Shown in pieces: positions 53,294-63,726 of a stretch of 64,000 bases of DNA. The DNA lies in contig JANQSE010000006.1 of assembly GCA_028284195.1 (NCBI GenBank), positions 124,001 through 188,000 of the forward strand, read 5' to 3'. A program made the translations under genes and the position numbers. A model generated the notes under the pieces. The model was not told the origin of the DNA and ran no database searches. It saw only the letters and a program-made list of their open reading frames with translations. This DNA comes from Balneola sp. GTDB lineage: Bacteria > Bacteroidota > Rhodothermia > Balneolales > Balneolaceae. The first letter of the stretch is position 1. Each line of letters begins with the position of its first letter.

Positions 53294-53358
53294 CATATAT
53301 ATCTCCTACCCAACTCTGACGGGGTTTTAAGCCCTGTCAGAGTTGATTGAGCATGAGT

Positions 53359-56300
53359 TTATTTTATAAGGGTAAGCTTTTTATCGATTACTTTGGTATC
53401 TGTAACTAATCTATAGAAATAAACCCCACTTGCCAGATGGCTGGCAATAAATGGTTGGTTGTATCTTCCGGCAGTAAGCCGTCCATTAACCAGAGTGGCT
53501 ACCTTTCGCCCTAAGACGTCATAAATAACAAGGCTCACGTCCATATCACGATCAATTCCAAATGGAATAGTTGTTTCCGGATTAAATGGATTTGGATAAT
53601 TGTAATCAAGGAATACTTCTTCTGGAACATCTCTTTCAATTCGTTCGGTACTTATTTTAAGAGTAAACCTGGTACTTCGAGAAGCCGCCTTTTTTCTTAT
53701 TGAAGTTGTTGGGCGTAGCGGGTTGCCGGATGTTTTTATTTTAGCACGGGTAGAATGATTGAATGTATAAGAGAGGTCTTCAAGTACATTTATTTCCGTA
53801 CCGGTTTCATTGTCAATCAAAGTCAGTATCCAATCTTCAGGGATATTTCTTAAGCCTCCCCAAACCATTTCCAGCTCTCCTGAAACCGGCAGGCCGTCTT
53901 CAAAATAGTTGATATGAAGAGGGATAAATACACGTGAATTGAACTCTAATGGTAAACTATTAATAGCCAGTTCTGTGCCATCTTCTAACAATGTATGAAA
54001 TTCGATGTGAGAAGAGGATAGAGGTAACAGACGGAACGCATCAAAGTTATCTTTTCCATTGGCACCTTCGTCCGAAAACATAATGTTTGTTTTCTTAGAC
54101 CGGCCAGAGGGAGAAGTAACTCTCAGCTGTATTTGCGGATCTGTGGTGCTTTGCTGTTTTCCTTTCTTTTCTATCGAGCCGGGTAGTTCTTTTCGAAGGA
54201 AGCCTCCACCAGTGGTTTTTGCTGCTTTATTAACACTTAATACAGGGCTTGGAGCATTTGCTTTCACCCAAAACCCTTGGAAAGGAGCAATTAAACCTGC
54301 TGTCGGCAATGTACCTGTAACTCCGTTCCAGGTTAAATACTCACCGTCACCGCCATTTGCATCAGGATCCCAAATATATATCGTTGATTCTACATTGGTT
54401 TTTGTCCAGTTGGCGGCATCATCCCAGTCAATAGTTGCCAGAAATGGGTTTCCTACCAGATTCCATCCGGTATCTGCAGCAGCCGTATAGGTAATTCCAA
54501 AATTAACTTCAGTATCATCACCATTCCATTCCTGTCCTTGTACATCCAGTGTATCAGGTAATGGGTCGTTATATCGTGAATCGGCTGCTATATCTCCAAA
54601 AACAAAAACAAAGACTCCCTGTCCCTGAACAACCGGGTCGGTGATATTACCGGGAGCACGGAATCGCTGATTATCGGTGCCAACAAAGCTTTCCAGATAG
54701 GTAAGAACGTTTGGCTGCAGGCTGTCGAGCGGTGCGTTACCTAATGTAGAACCTGTGTATCCCTGTGTTAGGGTTCCGTCAAGGAAATCGCCGTACGTGG
54801 TATTAAAAGGGGAGGAGAGCAGGCGCCAGCCTCTGGAACCTGCTATTCTTCGCTGCATACGGATACTACCTGAGCCATATAGTTTGGAATTAGCAATCAG
54901 GTTTGTACCAGTGGGCATAAATAATGTACCATTGGTGAGTTTCAGGGAATCTGTTACTGTGAGGTTCGCAGAAAAATCAGCGCCGTTGGTATTATCAAGT
55001 TCAAGGTTTACGTAATCGTTAGGAGTAGTAACATTCTGATTAGAAGAACCATCTAATTTGACATATCCAACAGTCATATCTATGTCAAGATCTCCGCCTA
55101 CGGTTACAGAATCGGTATTACTGCCAAGTACTTCTCCATCGCCTGATAGTTCGCCTGTAATTATGAGTTCTTTCCCGCCGGAAATAGTAACAGATGCGCT
55201 CGCTTCGATTGAAAGTTGGGCCACGGTGGTGTTTGTAGTATTTACCACAGGCTGTTCGTTACCCACGGCTGGTGTAGCCGGAATTAATATTTTATCTCCC
55301 GGAGCCGGAACAGAACCGGAACTCCAGTTCGCTGCCAGGTCCCAATTTCGTGCATCCGATATAGAACCAACTTGAGATTGCCACAAGTTGTTAAATTCAG
55401 CAAATTCAACTTCAGCATTATCTGTGATAGCAGTTCCATCTAATGTACCGGTAACAGTGGCAATACCTGCTATAACCGATGAAGTAAGAGTAGCGGTATA
55501 AGTTCCGTCTGCATTATCGGTAACCGGGCTTAATGAACCACTTGTTGTACTTAATGCTACTGTTTCGCCGCCAACGGTTCGGTTATTTCCTTCACTGTCT
55601 TTAAGTTGAACTGTAATTGTGGATGTTGAAAATCCGTCATTTAAAATTACACTTGGGCTTGCAGAAATGGCGGTGGTAGAAGCAGTAGCAGCACCTGGCG
55701 TAACATCAAAGGTGTTACTGGTTCCCATTTCCGATCCGGCACTATTAGTGGCAGTTATAGAGCATGTGCCCAAACTTGATATAGAAACTGTTTTTGAAGC
55801 AAGCACCCCGCCTACAAAGTTAGCCGTAGTTCCCTGCCCGGTACCCATAGTACAGTTCGAAGAAATAGAAACAGTTCCGGTAAATGTGTCAACAGTGTCT
55901 TGCAAGCCATCGGCAGCTACAATAGTGATATTAAAATTTTGGCCAGCTAGTTTGTCTGCTATATTTCCTGAAGGAACACGCTGTACAATAAATTGCGTAA
56001 GCTGTCCAATTACTACGATATCAAAATTGGAACTGGTTGTATCTGCTAATCCTGTACTGGATGCTGTAATATTATAAGTTCCGGTGGCATCAACATTTAT
56101 ATTGTCGAATTCGGCGATACCAAACACATTGGTTTCTACGGTTGTGGTTCCTCCAAGGGTGCCACTTCCACTAACGGTGTTCAAGGAAACGCTGATATTA
56201 ACTCTGCTTTCTTCTACTGAATTCCCAAACTGATCGATTAGCTGAACTCTAACAGGGGGGGTAATGGCTGCATTAATATTAGAAGTAGATGGCTGTTGGG

Positions 56301-59300
56301 CGTACTTCATTTCAATTTGAGTTCCTGCTACCATATTTAATGCACCATAGTTGGTGCTTCCTCCCAATCCGGTTGTACCGGTATTGGTAATATTTCCCGT
56401 ATTTGGAAGCGTTCCTGTTGTTGGCCGGACTCTGAAATTCGAAAAAGTTATTTCGCCGGGGTTAGTTGCCGATACCGCTGCAACGGTAAAAGTTATCTGA
56501 GAAGCGGTGCGGCTTGTAAAGTTAACGGCTAATTCGGTGGTTCCGCCAAAAGCAGGTGTTACACTTGCAGAAGGATTGGTTCCCGTTATATCCCATTCAA
56601 ATCCGGTTGGGGCATTAAAAACAAAGGTACCTCCATTGGAATATTCACCCACAAAACTTTCCTGAACCCGCGGGCCGGTTAACGGTATGTATCCATTAGT
56701 AACATTAGAACTGTCTGCCGAGATGGCTTCGCCGCCTGTAGCTGCTGTTAACGATCGAATAGCTATATCGTATTTCGTGGATAAGTAGTCTTCTATATCT
56801 TGCTGCTCGCTGATAGAAACTTCCTTTCCATAAAGAATAACCTCGGCGATTAATCCATCCCAACTGTCGGTTTGATCTTTCGTGCCCTGTCCTATAATAG
56901 CAGTTGTTACTCCGGATAAAATACCTGTGGGGATGTTTTGCTGGAAAGTAGGGTTACTCAAAACACCATCTACATACAGTTCGTAGTTAACTTCTGATGT
57001 CCATTTCAGCATCACAATTTGGGCGGTGGTTGCTTGGGCATCTTCAAAACTTTCCTGTACAAAGGCTACAGGCAAATCGCGCATACCTGTGGTAATTACA
57101 TCATCGGCTGATCCATTATCTCCAATATCGTCGTAACGGATGCTGAATACTCTGTCTTCTGCGGTTGCATCAGGCTCATACGTAGTCCAGAATCCACGGT
57201 CGGTTGCAACCCCGTCCGATTCGATCACAAAGAAAATGGTAAGTTCATCCAGGCCATTCAGGTAGTTTTCAGCATCTATATCTTCCAGGCGAACGGCAGC
57301 CCCACCGGGAAACTCAACAGCGTTTTGAGAATTTATTGAACCAACATTTGTTTGGAAAACAGGTGTGGTTCCTGTTGTGGAGAAATGCCGGGCATTCCCA
57401 CTTTGGTCTTCCCAGCGGCCTACGTTACCTCCATTGGTGCTTGGTGTTGTACCAGCTGAGGTGGTAAATGTGCCTGCATCACCCTTTAACCATACAAGTA
57501 AATTAGAAACAGATTTTGGAATACTGAATGAAATGGTTCTTGTTGGGGTGTTACTATCTCCATCTCCATCGTTTGCCGTGATGCTTACTGTTCTGTCCGT
57601 ATCGGTAGGGGTGGTGGCAGTATTCTTGTAGCGTACTGTTCGCAGTGCTGATTGGAAATCAGCTTTTGATGCAGGCCCCGTTAAGGTTAAGGTACCTGAT
57701 ACATCATTCCATGAAGAAGTAATCCCGAATATGGTTTCAAACACCAGGGTATCTTCGGCAGATAAGTAGCCGGCTGAGATCTGTATATCTATGGTTTCGA
57801 TATTTATATCGTCAGGGTCGGTGAGGGTTATTGTTTCTGAAAGCAAAGAAGAATCACCGGGTACATAGAAGATTTTGGAACTTTCTATGTTTGCTAATGC
57901 CGGAACCGTATTTATGCTGGCTACAGAAATATCCCGTGTCGTGCCAACAGAGCTGCTATCTGTTCCATCATAAACCCTGACTTCCACTGTTCGGTCTAAA
58001 CCGGTTACAGGATCAGTACTAATGTTTTCGTAAGTAACTGCCCGTAAGGCGGTTTGGTAATTTGCCAGAGTAGCGGTACCCGATAAAGTTAGTACCCCGG
58101 TAGAGCTGTTAAATGAACCGGTAATTCCTAATGCATCCGAATAGTTTAGAACATCTTCGCCAAGAAAATAATTATTGGTGAAAGATACTGTGGCTGCTTC
58201 CAAGTCGGTGTCGTCTGTATCAGAAATTGTGATGGCGGCAGTTATGTTAGTTGGGCCGTCGTTTTCTATAAAGGCCAGGGTAGTTCCTTCAAGGTTAGCA
58301 AGGGTTGGAGCATCATTGGACGGGATAATATCTATTTCTCTGGTTACTACACCACTGGAATCATCCCAATCGTACACAATAAAGTTTATTTCTCTTGTTG
58401 CTGCAGAAGGGCTTATACCGTCTGTATTTTGATAGGTAACCGAACGGAGCGCAGCCTGGTAATTTGCAACTGATGAGGAGCCTGTGAGCGATAGTACCCC
58501 GGTTGCACTGTTGTATGAGCTTGTAATTCCTGTTCCGCTGCCTGACAGCACATCTTCAGAGCTATCGAAGCCTGATGCAATATACACCCTGGCACTATCC
58601 AGATTGGTATTGTCTGCATCGGTTATAGTAACAGTTGAGGAAATAGTTACGGCAGGGTCGGCTTCGTTGTATGTAATAGTTGAAAGTTCAATATCTGCCA
58701 CTACCGGAGGAGTGTTGAACCACTTATCACTCAAAAATCCATAGATATTGGTAAAATCAGTAGTTGAAAGCGCAGAGTTCCAGGATATCATTTCTGCTAT
58801 AAAACCATCAAAAGGAGCGGCTTCAGTAGCAACAGTTGCGTCCGATCCATCAGGGTGCCTTGTGCTTGCATCTGTATTTCCTATAGCAGCGTTTCCACCA
58901 TGCTGCTCCATAGTGGGTGCATTTGTGAGCGTCGTTATCGCTCCGCCATTCAGGTTTGCATCCCAATCGGTACTGCCGGTTGCATCATGGCTTGCTATCA
59001 ATATATAAGTAGTATTTGGCTGAACAGAACCAAAACTGATGCTGCTGTAATCGTTGGCAGTTCCGGTAAGGTTTCTATCGAAACGAGTAGCGTAAATCAG
59101 GTTGCTTTCAATTCCAAAAATATAACCCCTAGTGTTCCCACCTTGCTCATATAATACCTGTAATGTAGTAACGTCATTTCCTGTTCTGAACACGAATGCA
59201 AACGATTTTTCATCGAAAGGAGGATTTAAATTTAACAGAGCATCATCAGTAGTGCGCTCGTAATAATCATCAGTACCGTCAAATAAAAGGCCACCTCTGT

Positions 59301-61362
59301 CACCAAAATAGGAGGCATCAAGCAGAGCTTCTTCAGTTCCGGCATTGGCTGTAAATGAGAGGTCAGTAACACTTGTGGTTACATTGTCAGAACGGTCGGC
59401 CCAGGTTGTTAAAGCTCCATCTGCCGGTTGATTGGTGGCACTGTTCCCATCGCCATCTGCATCCTGTGCATCAAAATGAAATACATCGTTTGCTTTGTAA
59501 GATGCCAATTCGGTAATAGTTGAAGGATATTCTATATCACGGGTAGCGGCTATACTGTTTTCAGTGCCGTCATTTACCAGAATACTTATGGTTCGGTTAG
59601 TCATTGTTGGCGAACCGGATTCATTTTCGTAAGTAATGCTTCGCAAAGCTGCCTGGTATGTAGAAAGGGTGGCAGATCCGGTTAAAATTAAACGGCCTGC
59701 CGTTTCCGACCAGCTTCCGACAATCCCATTTTGATCAACAAAGCGTAATGTGTCTTCAGCGGAAATGTACCCGCTTGTGATTTCTACTCTGGCACTGTCG
59801 ATGTTTGTATCGTCAATATCAGAGACTTCCAGAGTAGTAGTTATCGCTTTTTCGCCATTGCCTGCAAAGTATATGAGCGAACCGGATTCGATATTACTGA
59901 GAACGGGAGCATTGTTTACTTTAACTACATTAATGTTTCTTGTTTCGGTATTGCTATCGTCGTCTCCGTCGTTTATGGTGAATGAGACCGTTCTGGTTAA
60001 TTCGCTTGGTGCGGGATCTGTGTTCTGATAGGTTACAGCTCTTAAAGCGGTTTGGTAGTTTGCCAGAGAAGAAGAGCCAGTTAAAGTTAGAACACCCGTT
60101 ACCGAGGAATAGCTGCCTGTAATCCCAAGCTGGTTTGTAAAAGCAAGTACATCCTCCGTAGAATCAAAATTACCGGTTATAGAAATGGCTGCACTTTCAA
60201 TATTGGTATCATCTCCATCAGCAACTGTAATTGTTGAAGTAATTGTAGTTGGTGAATCTCCGGAATTGTAGGTAAAGGCTCCTGTCTCAATATTGTTTAA
60301 AACAGGCTCTGCGTTTAATTGGGTGAAAAAACCAGCCGGGTTATTTTGGTTGTTATATTCAGTGGCAATCCACGCACTGTCTCTGGTATTGTTAGAAATT
60401 CTTACTTCATCAACTCTGCCAAGATATTCGAAAGCTGTAGTCGAGATAAACAGGTCGTCATCACTAACCGAAAAAGATGCTGAAGAGTTGTCAGAAGCAA
60501 CTTCTGCACCATTTCTATAGATAACTCTGTCGCCATTAGAAGCCCTTGTAAATGCCAGATAAGTCCATACGTTATCGGTAATTTGACCGTTCGGGCCTTG
60601 CAGAGCATCATTATTTATTTGAAATCGAAGTCCGCCACTGCCGTTAACCCATACCGAATAACCATCTGTAAAACTTCCTTTGGTGATAATATCCGGTCCA
60701 TCTCCTACATTTGCAATGCGAATCCATAGAGAAATGGTAATATTACCACTGATATCGAGCGGAGAAACTCCATTGTCAACCACTGTTATAAGGTCTCCGC
60801 CAGAATTAAAATTTACTGCATTACCGATTTGCCCTGCTGCAGATACTGTTCCCGAATTAATTCCATTAGTGCCATTACCTGATGCATCGTTATAACTATT
60901 ATTTAGGTGAAGGACCATTCTGTAATTCGAATCCCATACATTTGTATTGGATTGGTCGGTGGTTATACTTGTGTTCCCGAAGTGAATGTAGAATTCAGTA
61001 TTTATAGAAGCAGATAGCGTCGGGAAGCGAACCCAGAATTCAATAGCTCCGGTTGCGGCGTTATAAGATTCGAGCTGGTGGCTTAAAATGGTGGAACCAT
61101 TGGCAGCAGTAAAGGCAATGTCGTAACCATTTGCACTTTCAACCCGGCCGCCGTTACCGACCGACCTCAAATCATTATCGGTTAAACTTACAAGCACAGG
61201 AAAATTGGTAAGATCCGAAGTTCCCTCTACCTGAGAAGCATTAACCTGAAATTTTAGCCGGTAACTAAACCCTGAAAGCTGGGCGGTTACATCTTGTGCA
61301 GCAAATAGAACAAATGCCGTTAAAAAAGAATAAATGAGTAAATATCTGCGAATGTTTTGCAA
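53359..61362 (-). CDS. Giant secreted repeat protein with T9SS sorting domain
   Basis: 2667 residues. Signal peptide ending AAQDVTAQ; DUF2341 domain (about 40-150, GYDIAFTAANGSTILSHQLE, IEFWVRFP, FYIHFGN); a LamG/concanavalin-like domain (about 150-345); two cadherin-like repeats of about 130 residues (about 355-610); a second LamG-like region; three more of the same repeats (about 905-1290); a third LamG-like region; Ig/filamin-like and invasin Big-like domains (about 1690-1950, VQLKDSEGNNRTVGGETVAL); and a T9SS type-A C-terminal domain (YNYPNPFNPETTIPFG, YDVLGRKVATLVNG, SGVYFYRLVTD). Each cadherin-like repeat shows a core of the type DDTNIESAAI...GITGSYSS...LTLTGSSSLANYQTALRAVTYQN. Likely exported by the type IX system and used for adhesion or glycan binding. 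Confidence 0.88.
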   Translation of the reverse strand: MQNIRRYLLIYSFLTAFVLFAAQDVTAQLSGFSYRLKFQVNASQVEGTSDLTNFPVLVSLTDNDLRSVGNGGRVESANGYDIAFTAANGSTILSHQLESYNAATGAIEFWVRFPTLSASINTEFYIHFGNTSITTDQSNTNVWDSNYRMVLHLNNSYNDASGNGTNGINSGTVSAAGQIGNAVNFNSGGDLITVVDNGVSPLDISGNITISLWIRIANVGDGPDIITKGSFTDGYSVWVNGSGGLRFQINNDALQGPNGQITDNVWTYLAFTRASNGDRVIYRNGAEVASDNSSASFSVSDDDLFISTTAFEYLGRVDEVRISNNTRDSAWIATEYNNQNNPAGFFTQLNAEPVLNNIETGAFTYNSGDSPTTITSTITVADGDDTNIESAAISITGNFDSTEDVLAFTNQLGITGSYSSVTGVLTLTGSSSLANYQTALRAVTYQNTDPAPSELTRTVSFTINDGDDDSNTETRNINVVKVNNAPVLSNIESGSLIYFAGNGEKAITTTLEVSDIDDTNIDSARVEITSGYISAEDTLRFVDQNGIVGSWSETAGRLILTGSATLSTYQAALRSITYENESGSPTMTNRTISILVNDGTENSIAATRDIEYPSTITELASYKANDVFHFDAQDADGDGNSATNQPADGALTTWADRSDNVTTSVTDLSFTANAGTEEALLDASYFGDRGGLLFDGTDDYYERTTDDALLNLNPPFDEKSFAFVFRTGNDVTTLQVLYEQGGNTRGYIFGIESNLIYATRFDRNLTGTANDYSSISFGSVQPNTTYILIASHDATGSTDWDANLNGGAITTLTNAPTMEQHGGNAAIGNTDASTRHPDGSDATVATEAAPFDGFIAEMISWNSALSTTDFTNIYGFLSDKWFNTPPVVADIELSTITYNEADPAVTISSTVTITDADNTNLDSARVYIASGFDSSEDVLSGSGTGITSSYNSATGVLSLTGSSSVANYQAALRSVTYQNTDGISPSAATREINFIVYDWDDSSGVVTREIDIIPSNDAPTLANLEGTTLAFIENDGPTNITAAITISDTDDTDLEAATVSFTNNYFLGEDVLNYSDALGITGSFNSSTGVLTLSGTATLANYQTALRAVTYENISTDPVTGLDRTVEVRVYDGTDSSSVGTTRDISVASINTVPALANIESSKIFYVPGDSSLLSETITLTDPDDINIETIDIQISAGYLSAEDTLVFETIFGITSSWNDVSGTLTLTGPASKADFQSALRTVRYKNTATTPTDTDRTVSITANDGDGDSNTPTRTISFSIPKSVSNLLVWLKGDAGTFTTSAGTTPSTNGGNVGRWEDQSGNARHFSTTGTTPVFQTNVGSINSQNAVEFPGGAAVRLEDIDAENYLNGLDELTIFFVIESDGVATDRGFWTTYEPDATAEDRVFSIRYDDIGDNGSADDVITTGMRDLPVAFVQESFEDAQATTAQIVMLKWTSEVNYELYVDGVLSNPTFQQNIPTGILSGVTTAIIGQGTKDQTDSWDGLIAEVILYGKEVSISEQQDIEDYLSTKYDIAIRSLTAATGGEAISADSSNVTNGYIPLTGPRVQESFVGEYSNGGTFVFNAPTGFEWDITGTNPSASVTPAFGGTTELAVNFTSRTASQITFTVAAVSATNPGEITFSNFRVRPTTGTLPNTGNITNTGTTGLGGSTNYGALNMVAGTQIEMKYAQQPSTSNINAAITPPVRVQLIDQFGNSVEESRVNISVSLNTVSGSGTLGGTTTVETNVFGIAEFDNINVDATGTYNITASSTGLADTTSSNFDIVVIGQLTQFIVQRVPSGNIADKLAGQNFNITIVAADGLQDTVDTFTGTVSISSNCTMGTGQGTTANFVGGVLASKTVSISSLGTCSITATNSAGSEMGTSNTFDVTPGAATASTTAISASPSVILNDGFSTSTITVQLKDSEGNNRTVGGETVALSTTSGSLSPVTDNADGTYTATLTSSVIAGIATVTGTLDGTAITDNAEVEFAEFNNLWQSQVGSISDARNWDLAANWSSGSVPAPGDKILIPATPAVGNEQPVVNTTNTTVAQLSIEASASVTISGGKELIITGELSGDGEVLGSNTDSVTVGGDLDIDMTVGYVKLDGSSNQNVTTPNDYVNLELDNTNGADFSANLTVTDSLKLTNGTLFMPTGTNLIANSKLYGSGSIRMQRRIAGSRGWRLLSSPFNTTYGDFLDGTLTQGYTGSTLGNAPLDSLQPNVLTYLESFVGTDNQRFRAPGNITDPVVQGQGVFVFVFGDIAADSRYNDPLPDTLDVQGQEWNGDDTEVNFGITYTAAADTGWNLVGNPFLATIDWDDAANWTKTNVESTIYIWDPDANGGDGEYLTWNGVTGTLPTAGLIAPFQGFWVKANAPSPVLSVNKAAKTTGGGFLRKELPGSIEKKGKQQSTTDPQIQLRVTSPSGRSKKTNIMFSDEGANGKDNFDAFRLLPLSSSHIEFHTLLEDGTELAINSLPLEFNSRVFIPLHINYFEDGLPVSGELEMVWGGLRNIPEDWILTLIDNETGTEINVLEDLSYTFNHSTRAKIKTSGNPLRPTTSIRKKAASRSTRFTLKISTERIERDVPEEVFLDYNYPNPFNPETTIPFGIDRDMDVSLVIYDVLGRKVATLVNGRLTAGRYNQPFIASHLASGVYFYRLVTDTKVIDKKLTLIK

Positions 61363-61618
61363 AACGTGTCTTTATATAATGACTGATTAAATATAAAAAT
61401 AGAGAAGATGAGCATGTGGTTAATTAATCAATTCTAACTTTTTTTCAGAGTGTATTAGATTTATGGCAAAAGCCAGTTTACTTATCCAAAACCAACATTT
61501 AAATGCTTTATTTTGTTTTAAATTACTGATGATGGATTAAATTTTCTTAAATGTTTCGGAAAGTCGTTTAAGTAAGAGAGTTCAAAAGGCGTATATTCTT
61601 TGCAAATAAAATGGCTTT

Positions 61619-62323
61619 ATGAAAGGAATTGTACTTGCGGGAGGAACCGGGTCAAGGTTATTTCCATTAACAAAGGTTACCAATAAACATTTACTGCCGG
61701 TAGGTAATAAGCCCATGATTTACCATCCTATCGAAAAGCTTATTGAGGTTGGGATAGAAGAAATATTAATAGTTACCGGAACCGAGCATATGGGAGATGT
61801 AGTAAACTTGTTGGGCTCGGGAAAAGATTTTGGATGCCGTTTCACTTATAAAGTTCAAGACGAAGCAGGAGGCATTGCCCAGGCGTTAGGACTGGCCGAA
61901 AACTTCGCAGGAAATGATGCCGTTGTGGTAATTCTTGGTGACAATATATTTGAGAACTCGTTACACAAAGCGGTTAATAGTTACAGTGGTTCCGGTGCTC
62001 AAATTCTTATTCAGGAAGTTCACGATCCTGAACGGTATGGTGTGGCAGAGCTGGAAGGAGAAAAAGTAGTTTCCATTGAAGAAAAGCCGGTGAATCCAAA
62101 ATCGAATTACGCGGTAACAGGAATTTATTTTTATGATGCTGCTGTTTATGACTGCATAAAAACCCTGAAGCCTTCGGGAAGAGGTGAACTGGAGATAACG
62201 GATGTAAACAATTACTACATCTTTAAAGGAATGATGAGCAGTTCGGTATTAGAAGGTTGGTGGACTGATGCCGGAACCCCCGATTCTTACAAGCATGCCA
62301 ATAAACTGGCTCAAGGTGATTAA
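61619..62323 (+). CDS. rmlA: Glucose-1-phosphate thymidylyltransferase-like (RmlA)
   Basis: 234 residues. Nucleotidyltransferase fold with MKGIVLAGGTGSRLFPLT (GXGXRL signature), KHLLPVGNKPMIYHPIEKL, VVVILGDNIFE (metal Asp) and VVSIEEKPVNPKSNYAVTG. It makes dTDP-glucose from dTTP and glucose-1-phosphate. It is shorter than the usual 290-residue RmlA, lacking the C-terminal extension, as in short-form relatives. First gene of a four-gene dTDP-L-rhamnose operon; its stop overlaps the rmlD start. Confidence 0.88.
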   Translation: MKGIVLAGGTGSRLFPLTKVTNKHLLPVGNKPMIYHPIEKLIEVGIEEILIVTGTEHMGDVVNLLGSGKDFGCRFTYKVQDEAGGIAQALGLAENFAGNDAVVVILGDNIFENSLHKAVNSYSGSGAQILIQEVHDPERYGVAELEGEKVVSIEEKPVNPKSNYAVTGIYFYDAAVYDCIKTLKPSGRGELEITDVNNYYIFKGMMSSSVLEGWWTDAGTPDSYKHANKLAQGD

Positions 62324-63180
62324 TGAAGCTGCTGATTGCCGGTGCAAATGGCCAATTAGGAAAAGAGTGGATTGATTTCTGTTCGCAGAATCAGATTGAT
62401 TATACAGCGTACAATTCAAACCAGCTAGATATTACTAACGCCTTACGCATGCAGGATAAATTAGAGATTGATAAACCTGATGCAGTAATTAATTGTGCTG
62501 CTTATACAAAAGTTGATGATGCAGAGGAGAATATAGAATTAGCGAAATCCATAAATGCAGATGCGGTTAAAGAGCTGGCAACTTTATGCTTTTCAAGAAA
62601 TATTAAGCTGGTACACTATTCTACAGATTACGTATTCAGCGGCTCTGAAAAGGATTTCAAAGCGTTTCCTGATGGGTATTTGGAAGATCATGGGAAAAAC
62701 CCAATTAATGCCTATGGCAAATCTAAGGCGAATGGTGAAGCTGCATTAATTGATTCAGGTTGTTCTTTTTTGCTAATCCGGATCTCGTGGCTTTGTGGAA
62801 AACACGGGAATAATTTTGTAAAAACAATGCTCTGGTTAGGGCAAAATCGTAACGAACTATCTGTAGTGAACGATCAATTGGGCAGTCCATCATTTTGCCA
62901 TAAAGTAGTATCAGATACGTACCAATTATTGGCTAATAAGTATGAAGGTGTGTTTCATTCCACATCAGAAGGAGTAATTAGCTGGTACGATTTTGCTATC
63001 AAAATTTTTGAGATGAAAGAGCTTGATGTTAACGTACATCCAATTTCAACCGATCAGTTTCCAACCAAAGCAAAACGTCCTGTTTTTTCTAAGCTAAGTA
63101 CTGAAAAAATCAGTAACATTCCCGGCGTTAAAAAAGAAGATTGGAAAACCGGATTGAAGAAATTATTGGCTGAACTTTAA
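62323..63180 (+). CDS. rmlD: dTDP-4-dehydrorhamnose reductase
   Basis: 285 residues of the SDR superfamily. NAD(P)-binding start MKLLIAGANGQLGKEW (GxxGQLG, RmlD type), DAVINCAAYTKVDDAEE, VHYSTDYVFSGSEK, and the catalytic YGKSK motif in NAYGKSKANGEAAL, then LGSPSFCHKVV. Reduces dTDP-4-dehydro-L-rhamnose to dTDP-L-rhamnose, the last step of the pathway. Begins on the last base of rmlA and abuts rmlC. Confidence 0.93.
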   Translation: MKLLIAGANGQLGKEWIDFCSQNQIDYTAYNSNQLDITNALRMQDKLEIDKPDAVINCAAYTKVDDAEENIELAKSINADAVKELATLCFSRNIKLVHYSTDYVFSGSEKDFKAFPDGYLEDHGKNPINAYGKSKANGEAALIDSGCSFLLIRISWLCGKHGNNFVKTMLWLGQNRNELSVVNDQLGSPSFCHKVVSDTYQLLANKYEGVFHSTSEGVISWYDFAIKIFEMKELDVNVHPISTDQFPTKAKRPVFSKLSTEKISNIPGVKKEDWKTGLKKLLAEL

Positions 63181-63726
63181 ATGGAAATTACAGAAAGCAG
63201 AATAAAAGGGGTCTTTTTATTTGAGCCCAGGGTTTTTGAAGATGACAGGGGTTATTTTTTCGAATCATTCAGAGACAGCTATATGAAAGAGATTGGTTAC
63301 GATATTCAGTTTGTACAGGATAACGTTTCCAAATCATTCCAGGGTACTATCAGAGGTTTGCATTACCAGATTCAGAATCCTCAGGATAAATTGATAACGT
63401 GTTTAAAGGGGGAAGTATTGGATGTAGCTGTTGATATCCGAAGAAATTCACCAACCTTTGGAAACTATGTGGCTTTTAAATTGTCTGAGAAAAATCACAG
63501 GATGTTGCTTGTTCCCAAAGGATTTGCTCATGGTTTCTCTGTGCTAAGTGAGGAGGCCGTTGTGGTTTACAAATGTTCTGATTACTACAATAAAGAAGGC
63601 GAGCGGGGAATACGTTGGGATGACCCGATCATCAGAATAAACTGGAATATTTCACGGCCTATTCTATCAGATAAAGACAAAAAACTGCCGTTATTTTCGG
63701 CATTAAAAGAAGAGGATGCATTTTGA
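63181..63726 (+). CDS. rmlC: dTDP-4-dehydrorhamnose 3,5-epimerase
   Basis: 181 residues of cupin fold: EPRVFEDDRGYFFESF, QFVQDNVSKSFQGTIRGLHY (catalytic His in LHYQ), PQDKLITCLKGEVLDVAVD and KGFAHGFSVLSEEAVVVYK. Epimerises dTDP-4-dehydro-6-deoxyglucose at C3 and C5. The start follows the rmlD stop without spacer. Confidence 0.95.
   Translation: MEITESRIKGVFLFEPRVFEDDRGYFFESFRDSYMKEIGYDIQFVQDNVSKSFQGTIRGLHYQIQNPQDKLITCLKGEVLDVAVDIRRNSPTFGNYVAFKLSEKNHRMLLVPKGFAHGFSVLSEEAVVVYKCSDYYNKEGERGIRWDDPIIRINWNISRPILSDKDKKLPLFSALKEEDAF

Larger units (their letters stand above)
52778..53358. other. Repeat-rich spacer between giant protein and pilin genes
   Basis: No gene is supported; an open frame at 52853-53059 runs through repeat modules. 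Contents: a palindrome CCTGCCTGCGGGCAGG near 52875-52890, GCAGGATTTGCAGGATTTTG tracts (about 52888-52907), inverted module B (53010-53041), a GTCATCTAGAGTGGAGCGAT tract near 53101 resembling the GTCATCCTGAGCGGAG family, a CCCGTCCGCCGACAGG tract near 53138, module A (53248-53293), and an inverted pair TCTGACGGGGTT / GCCCTGTCAGAGTT at about 53316-53345, the last possibly a terminator for either side. Confidence 0.55.

Noticed and set aside
53359..61362. CRISPR-like or tandem DNA repeats within the giant gene
   Set aside because: Repeats are divergent protein-level repeats of about 130 residues in a continuous frame, not short identical DNA repeats with spacers.
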